Source: Pycnococcus provasolii
Taxonomy: Eukaryota; Chlorophyta; Pseudoscourfieldiophyceae; Pseudoscourfieldiales
Direction of reading: 5' to 3'
DNA length: 64,000 bases
NCBI GenBank assembly: GCA_049487715.1
Contig: CP150547.1
Location: 1-64,000, forward strand
Position 1 is the stretch's first letter. Each line of letters begins with the position of its first letter. Both the position numbers and the translations under genes were made by a program. Below are positions 58,901 through 64,000 of the stretch, piece after piece. A model generated the notes under the pieces. The model saw nothing but the letters and a program-made list of their open reading frames with translations. It was not told the origin of the DNA and ran no database searches.

Positions 58901-60122
58901 CCCCCTCCTCCCGAGACTTTGTTGCGCATGCGAGCGCTGGTTGTGCACGGCACGAGCAACCGCCCATCATATTCCCGTCGGGACTGCAAGCCATCCGCGT
59001 GTACGCGACGTTGTCAAGCAACCTCGTCTCGCGGCGCATGGCAAGAAGGAGAAACTTGGGTGATTTTTGCGAGGTGGCGAGCGGCTGCTCCAACAGTCCA
59101 GTTGCAAGTTCGTGCACATGGCCCATCGCGCCACCTGGCACGCCGCTAAGCTGCACCGCCGGCGCGTCATGCGCGTCGTTCGGCAGTGCGACGGTGTCGA
59201 AGCTCAGCGCGTCGAAGTAGCTCACGGCGAACGCGAGGTTGTCCTGCGCCATACCGCGAGCACCCTCGCGAGCCTCCGTCGCCGCCTCGCCTCCCGCGTT
59301 AGCGTCATTCCCGGCGCCAGACCACGAGAAGGCGACGGCGTTCACCTCAGGCCGAGCGCGCAGAACCTTGCCCAGAGCCTTGAGCGCCATCGCTGAGGTG
59401 ATACGGTAAGGGAGCACGACGATCGCGTCGTCGGCGTTCGTGGCGTCGAGTGCACGTCCGATGTAGTCGGAGAGCGACGCACCCTTGGGCACGGGAAGTG
59501 CGTGCGTCCTCGTCGGTGGCTGTGACCGTTGTGTTTGGTCAGCTCTGTTGGGCGTAGATCTCCTGGAGGATATCTCCGTCACCGCCGCGTCCCCGTCGCG
59601 TCCCGCCGCAGGCAACAGGACGAGTTGGCACTGCGCGACTTGCAAGTCACCGACCGTGTCCATCCACAGCCCCGGTTTGATTCCTCCAACGATCACGACG
59701 GCACATCGCGTCTCCTTCTGCTCATCCATCCTTGCTACGGTCCACGCGTCGATCGCGCGTTTCGCCTCCTCGTTCGGCTCGCCAGTTATCGTCGGCGTCG
59801 CCGGCGGCAGTCTGTAGTCGCACTCGTACCTCTGCGTTATCCACGCCCGCTGTTCGTTGGCCGTGCATCGTTCCCACGCCCTCCTTTCCTCCGCGCGTAT
59901 TCTCCACGCACCTGAGTTTGTGTGTTCCCCCGACGACGCGACGAGCGCGACGGCGGTTGCAACGATCAGGACGGCCCCCACAACGATCGCGATCGGGTGC
60001 GCCTTGACGAGTTGCGCGACGGCGGGTTGTTTCTTCGCGAGTCTGTCGAGGTACCACGCGAGGTACCCGCCGGTGGCGCGCGGCGCGATCGCGTGCGCCG
60101 CGGCTGGCGTCGACGGCGGCAT
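55949..60122 (-). CDS. Large type II membrane protein with possible SGNH-hydrolase C-terminal region
   Basis: Two exons, 60122-57892 and 57797-55949, joined at GTGCGT...AAATCAG (94-bp intron, phase 2), give 1,359 residues. The start MPPSTPAAAHA (60122) is preferred over an upstream in-frame Met at 60356. A TM lies near 44-64 (PIAIVVGAVLIVATAVALVA). Residues 65-440 form an unassigned globular part with MDTVGDLQVAQCQLVLLPAA. A charged helical part follows. The region around the intron reads HVLLIGSEILRSLYSDIGLA, resembling block I of PC-esterase/SGNH enzymes but with GSE in place of GDS. LLASDGMHLNAMGIRAVADS resembles the D-x-x-H block V. The C-terminus has Lys/Gly-rich sequence. The function is tentative, perhaps polysaccharide O-acyl modification. 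Confidence 0.65.
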
Positions 60123-61103
60123 GGCGCGTTGTGGGGATCGGGGCAAGGGGGGAATGCTTCGGGGGCCGGGGCAGGGGGGAGAGATCTCGACTTGGCGAGT
60201 CGACCTATCACATGGTACGAAATTCCACCTGTGCCAACCAAAAGGGGTGGGCCTAAGGAATCGCCGTAGAGATCTTACCATGGAAAAGGTCCATGGAAAA
60301 ACTCCATGGAAAAGCCGGTAAAGAGGTAAAGGTAACTCTTTCCCTTTTCTTACCACCCCCCGTGACCTGCCAAACGCGAGGCAGAGCCGAGGGTCCTCAC
60401 CCTAGGTGGGGTGCCAGATAGAACGGAGAGGACGGAATCCGGCGGCAAAGGCTGCACGGCATTCGTGGGTGTGGAGAGGCGTGGAATGCATTCACATTTC
60501 CCTTCTCTCTCAACTCTGCTGCTGCGACATGAACATGGGACTATGGGAGGGAAAAGAAAAGGACCCAGGGGGAAATGGGACTATGGGAGGGAAGGAGGTT
60601 GCCCGAGTGACGCTCACTACGATAGACTAACCTTAGTCTATGGAACTGTCATACCACCGCCAAAAGGGCTTAACCTTAGGCGGGAACAGCTGGCGGGAAC
60701 TTCACCTCCCACGCAATCCACGCATTAAGGTACGACTTCCCTCTCACCGTAGCCTCGTGTTGAGTGAGTGATGTCACGTTTCCATGCCTGCTTGCAAGGT
60801 GACCCGACCTGATGCCTGAGACGTCGCCTGGCCCTCCCTCCCTCTGGTCTCTGGGCTCTCCCCCCGCCCTCAGCGCACGTGTCCGACGACCGCCGCAGAC
60901 GACCAGTGTGCGCGTGCACGACACACCCCACCTCCCAGGTCGGCACCGTACTCTACTTCCCCCCCATCAGCAAACACGCCATCACGCGCGAACATCACGC
61001 GCGCCGCCGACTGCTCGGAGACGCGCGCGCCTGCGAACGACGCCGAATAGGCGCGCAGGCACGGACGAGCACGCCGGGAGAGCGGCGGGGGCGGTGCGCT
61101 GCC
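60123..61103. other. Divergent intergenic region with short direct repeats
   Basis: 981 bp. CCATGGAAAA occurs three times within 60277-60312, just upstream of the minus-strand gene. GGGACTATGGGAGGGAA occurs twice (60537 and 60578). TAACCTTAG occurs at 60629 and 60670. The right part (60800-61100) is CpG-rich and probably the promoter of the TIG-repeat gene. No gene is seen. Confidence 0.5.
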
Positions 61104-64000
61104 ATGCCAGGAGAAGAACATAACCTGGTGGGGGCGCAAATACACGTGATGGCGAAGCACAAAACACGACGGAGACGACCACACGAAGACGTCGGCGCCG
61201 TCGGCGATACCTGCGCCGCGGAGGCGCCAGGACACGCGCGCGCAAGACGAGGCGACACTGCTAGCGTGAGCACGACCGCGAGACGCACGAGAGTTGGCCT
61301 GCTCACGCTGGCGACGCTACTGGCGACGCTGACACGCGCCACGGGGGGAGACGAAGATATCGAAATTTGGCCTCTCGCGGGTGCTGCCGTTGGGTCGCAC
61401 GGTGTCACCGTGGTCGGGGTAAGTTTGCACGACTTGCACACCAGAAGCAGTGGGCACAATATGCACGCCAATGTCTGCAAGTACACTCACAAACTCAATC
61501 AACACCACAACACGACAAACTTGATAGGAACACTTTGACTCGTTTGCCGACTGGAGCTGCCACTTCGGGGGCGACGCCGGCCCGGCTCAACCGGCTCTCG
61601 AGCTCAGCGCACAGGCTGTTGTGTGCAACACACCCGCACTTGTGGGAGTTGCCGGATTCGCCTCTGTTAGCTTGACATCGAACGGCTTGGATTATATCGA
61701 CGGAGGTGCATACCAGTTTCAGGAACAGGCGGTCATACGCAGCGTCCACCCGACGGGCGTTGTATGGACACATGGACTGGGCGCGCTCGTCGTCACCACC
61801 ATGACTCACAACCGGCCAACTACCAACTTTTACTCCGTGGACCAACCAAGAAGGGCATTAAGTGCGAACTTCATATCCTCTGCAATTTCGCGCGTTGAAC
61901 TAGAGCGCCCTGACTTCATGGAGACGACGTCGCGATTGTGCGCAAGCCAAACGCAGCCATGGATTGGTACCGGAGAAACTCTTTACCATGCTGAAGATTG
62001 CTTGGGAAGCGGCAAAGTCACTTTTACAGACGAACCGCAACTGGTTAAGAACCACTTACCACTGCACAGCCCAGAAGAAGGAGGCGCAACGATGCAGCTT
62101 CAACTATCATCGTCACATGATCGCGACGATTCCACCGGGTCTTACTTCGCATGCAGCTTTGGATCAATACAACACGTACATGCAAGGCAAATCACCTTGC
62201 ATTTGCAAAACACAGTCGAGTGCATATCACCAGCACTACCTCAATTCAAGAGACGAGTACACGTAAGACTAGGAGCGCAATTCCAAACAAAACAGAGCGC
62301 ACCGTTGAGCATCGAGTCAAAAGTGGCACAACAATTTGATTACAACATTCAAGCATCAACGGAGACAGGCGCAGTACTTGCCAATACTTTCATCTTCATA
62401 AACAACGCTAGAAATCTTCTAATTCACGCGAAAGAAAGAGCGAACTGCGAAACGTCATCCTCCTCGTCGACGTGCACGCTTCCTGCGATGTCTGCTGGTT
62501 TCCGATCGCTGCAGCTCGCGGACGGCGATCACGTCGGGTCCGTGTCGTACGCCGTACCCGGTCGCGTGACGGCGTCGTATCCTCGCGCTGTCGTGTCAGG
62601 CATAGAGACTGTGGTATGGCTGTCTGGCTCCGATCTGCTGGTCGGCGTCGCCTCGTCGTCTGCTGTGACGTTTGTATCATCCGCGCTCGCTTCGTCGGTC
62701 TCGTCGACAGGATCTGGCGCGTACGTGTCAGCGTCGACGCAGGGCTGGCGCGCACCTCTGACGGCACTTGACGAGGTCTCGTATCCCGCGATCGAGGGCG
62801 CGGACGGCCTGACTGGCGCGGATCGCGTCGAGGTGTCTGGGTCCGGGTTCGCGGCGTCGCATCCGCCATCGTGTCGCTTCGGCGCGGTGGCGGTGTCTTC
62901 GCAGTGGACGAGCGCGGAGCAGGTGTGGTGCTCGGTGCCGTCGTCCGGCTCGGACGCGGTTCCGTTCTCGATGACGCAGGGCGTGCAGCACCAGGTGTCG
63001 GACGCGTACACGTACGCATCTGCATCGTCGGTGCGCGTGCTCGCCGCATCGCCCGCGCGCGTGTCAGCGTCTGGTGGTGCGACAGTGAGCGTGTACGGCA
63101 CGGGCGTGAGCTCTGAGTCGCCGGTGCGATGCTCGATCGGCGGCGCGGAGTACGCGGGCGTGTTCCTCTCATCGGGCTGGGTCGAGTGCACGCTGGGCGG
63201 CGGTCTGGCGGCTGGCTTCACTGAGGTGGGTCTGGTATCGGGCGGCCGGCTGACGATGGGCGCGTCGGCGGAGCAGTGGCTGCGCGTGAGCGGCGGCTCA
63301 GTGCGCGTGCTGGGTCCTCGCGCGCTCGTGGACGTATCGGACTCAGCTTCTGTGTCTGTTGTGCATCCGTCAGTGGTATTGTCTACGGGCGGCTCGTTGG
63401 TGGACGTGATAGGCGCGCACATGTTCGACGGCGGCTTGTGCGGCTCAACGTCGTCGATGGCATCTTCGTCGCTTTGGCGGTGTGAGGTGACATCTGCGTC
63501 GATGGCTCGTCTGGAGGTGACGGGCGACGGCGGCGCGTCTGTGACAGGCGCGTCGCCGCCGTCAGGGTCAGAGTCGGGCGGCACGGCGGTGGAGGTGTCT
63601 GCGTCCGGCGGTCTGTCTTCGGCGTGGCAGTGCTCGTTCGGCACGACTTCGATGGTGTGGACGCGTCGCGCGGGGTCGGGCGTGTACGAGTGCGTTTCGC
63701 CTGCACGCGCTCCGTCCTCGTCGGGCGTGAGTCTTGGCGTAGGCGCCCAGCGCGTGGGCGCGTCGTGGACATCGTACGAGTACACGGCCTCGTCGCGCTT
63801 GTTGGCGTACTCTGCGTCGGGCGTGCTATCGTCGCTGACGGGCGGATCCGTGGTCGTGTCGCTGATATCTGGCCCGCGTCCGACGTCGCTGGTGGTTGGC
63901 GGCGTCGAGCAGGCGGCATGCGCATCGTCCTCGTCGACGTGCACGCTTCCTGCGATGTCTGGTGGTTTCCGATCGCTGCAGCTCGCGGACGGCGATCACG
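61104..64000 (+). CDS. Giant IPT/TIG-repeat surface protein, 5' part (runs off window)
   Basis: Exon 1 61104-61418 (alternative Met at 61149), 109-bp intron (GTAAGT...TTGATAG, phase 0), then an exon open from 61528 to the window edge with no stop, so at least 929 residues. A basic N-terminus precedes a signal anchor (RTRVGLLTLATLLATLTRA). IPT/TIG-like folds follow, recognisable from IEIWPLAGAAVGSHGVTVVG, the CHFGG...VVCNTPALVG Cys pair and SLTSNGLDY. Similar C-x-F-G ... C-x-x-P units recur downstream (CRFGAVAV, CSIGGAEY, CSFGTTSM). Such proteins are large extracellular adhesins or receptors. From 62461 the sequence is built of a repeat with a 1,467-bp period. The antisense frame 62529-63944 is a shadow. 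Confidence 0.8.
62461..64000 (+). repeat. Start of a long (1,467-bp period) coding tandem repeat
   Basis: The sequence from 62461 to about 62533 (TCCTCGTCGACGTGCACGCT onward) recurs from 63928 to the window end with one clear substitution cluster (GCTGGT versus GGTGGT). The offset is 1,467 bp, which is 489 codons, so the frame is kept. The second unit is cut off by the window, so the copy number and full extent are unknown. Confidence 0.85.

Noticed and set aside
62529-63944. 471-codon minus-strand ORF rich in Thr, Asp and Pro
   Set aside because: It is the complement of the GC-rich TIG repeat coding frame, which has an upstream exon, signal anchor and Cys/Gly pattern.
1-64000. tRNA, rRNA and CRISPR arrays
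   Set aside because: I looked for B-box-like GGTTCGAxTCC with matching A-boxes, rRNA cores and spaced direct repeats, and found none that hold up. The repeated arrays seen are telomeric, microsatellite or coding.

Overview
The window is the left end of a eukaryotic nuclear chromosome. It opens with 26 CCCTAA telomere units followed by a short degenerate telomere-variant block. The host is most likely a small free-living green alga of prasinophyte grade. A plastid light-harvesting protein of the LHCI type and a PsbQ-like lumen protein both carry single transit peptides, which points to a primary green plastid. Genes are GC-rich and mostly intron-less or single-intron, with donors GTACGT, GTAAGT and GTGCGT. 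I cannot name the species from sequence alone.

Layout. 1-9.6 kb is gene-poor subtelomere. It holds a decayed Copia-type RNase H end, an acidic hypothetical ORF, an FkbM-type methyltransferase, a membrane-anchored protein whose 3' part runs into a 1-kb adenine-depleted tract (307 bases with no A at all), and a 766-bp near-perfect palindrome with a dispersed relative 1 kb away. 9.6-25.1 kb is ordinary gene space: a Cys-rich type I membrane protein, a GPR155/LYCHOS-like PIN-plus-7TM protein, a papain-family protease, secreted and hypothetical proteins, and a divergent LHCI/PsbQ pair. 25.4-37.7 kb has a NEK-family kinase with a long coiled-coil tail, the spliceosomal WD40 protein SMU1, and a divergent pair of Golgi-type glyco-enzymes (a GT32 fused to a methyltransferase-like domain, and a GT29 sialyltransferase-like protein).

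38.0-55.6 kb is the most unusual part. Five genes plus one duplicated fragment within 17.6 kb all carry a SAM (sterile alpha motif) domain attached to very different membrane or Cys-rich modules: bare TM, Cys-rich ectodomain plus TM, four-TM, PLAC8, and a 2,237-residue TSP1/LNR receptor-like protein. Interleaved are an isochorismatase-like hydrolase and a plastid-type methyltransferase. A block of interstitial TTAGGG repeats lies just upstream of the giant receptor. 55.9-64 kb holds a 1,359-residue membrane protein with a possible SGNH-hydrolase C-terminus and the 5' part of a giant IPT/TIG-repeat surface protein that runs off the right edge. Its coding sequence starts to repeat with a 1,467-bp period.

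Inference: the SAM cluster looks like a locally expanded family of membrane adaptors or receptors that could co-assemble through their SAM domains. This is the best candidate for a previously undescribed system. Intron-exon structures were read by eye and need transcript support.
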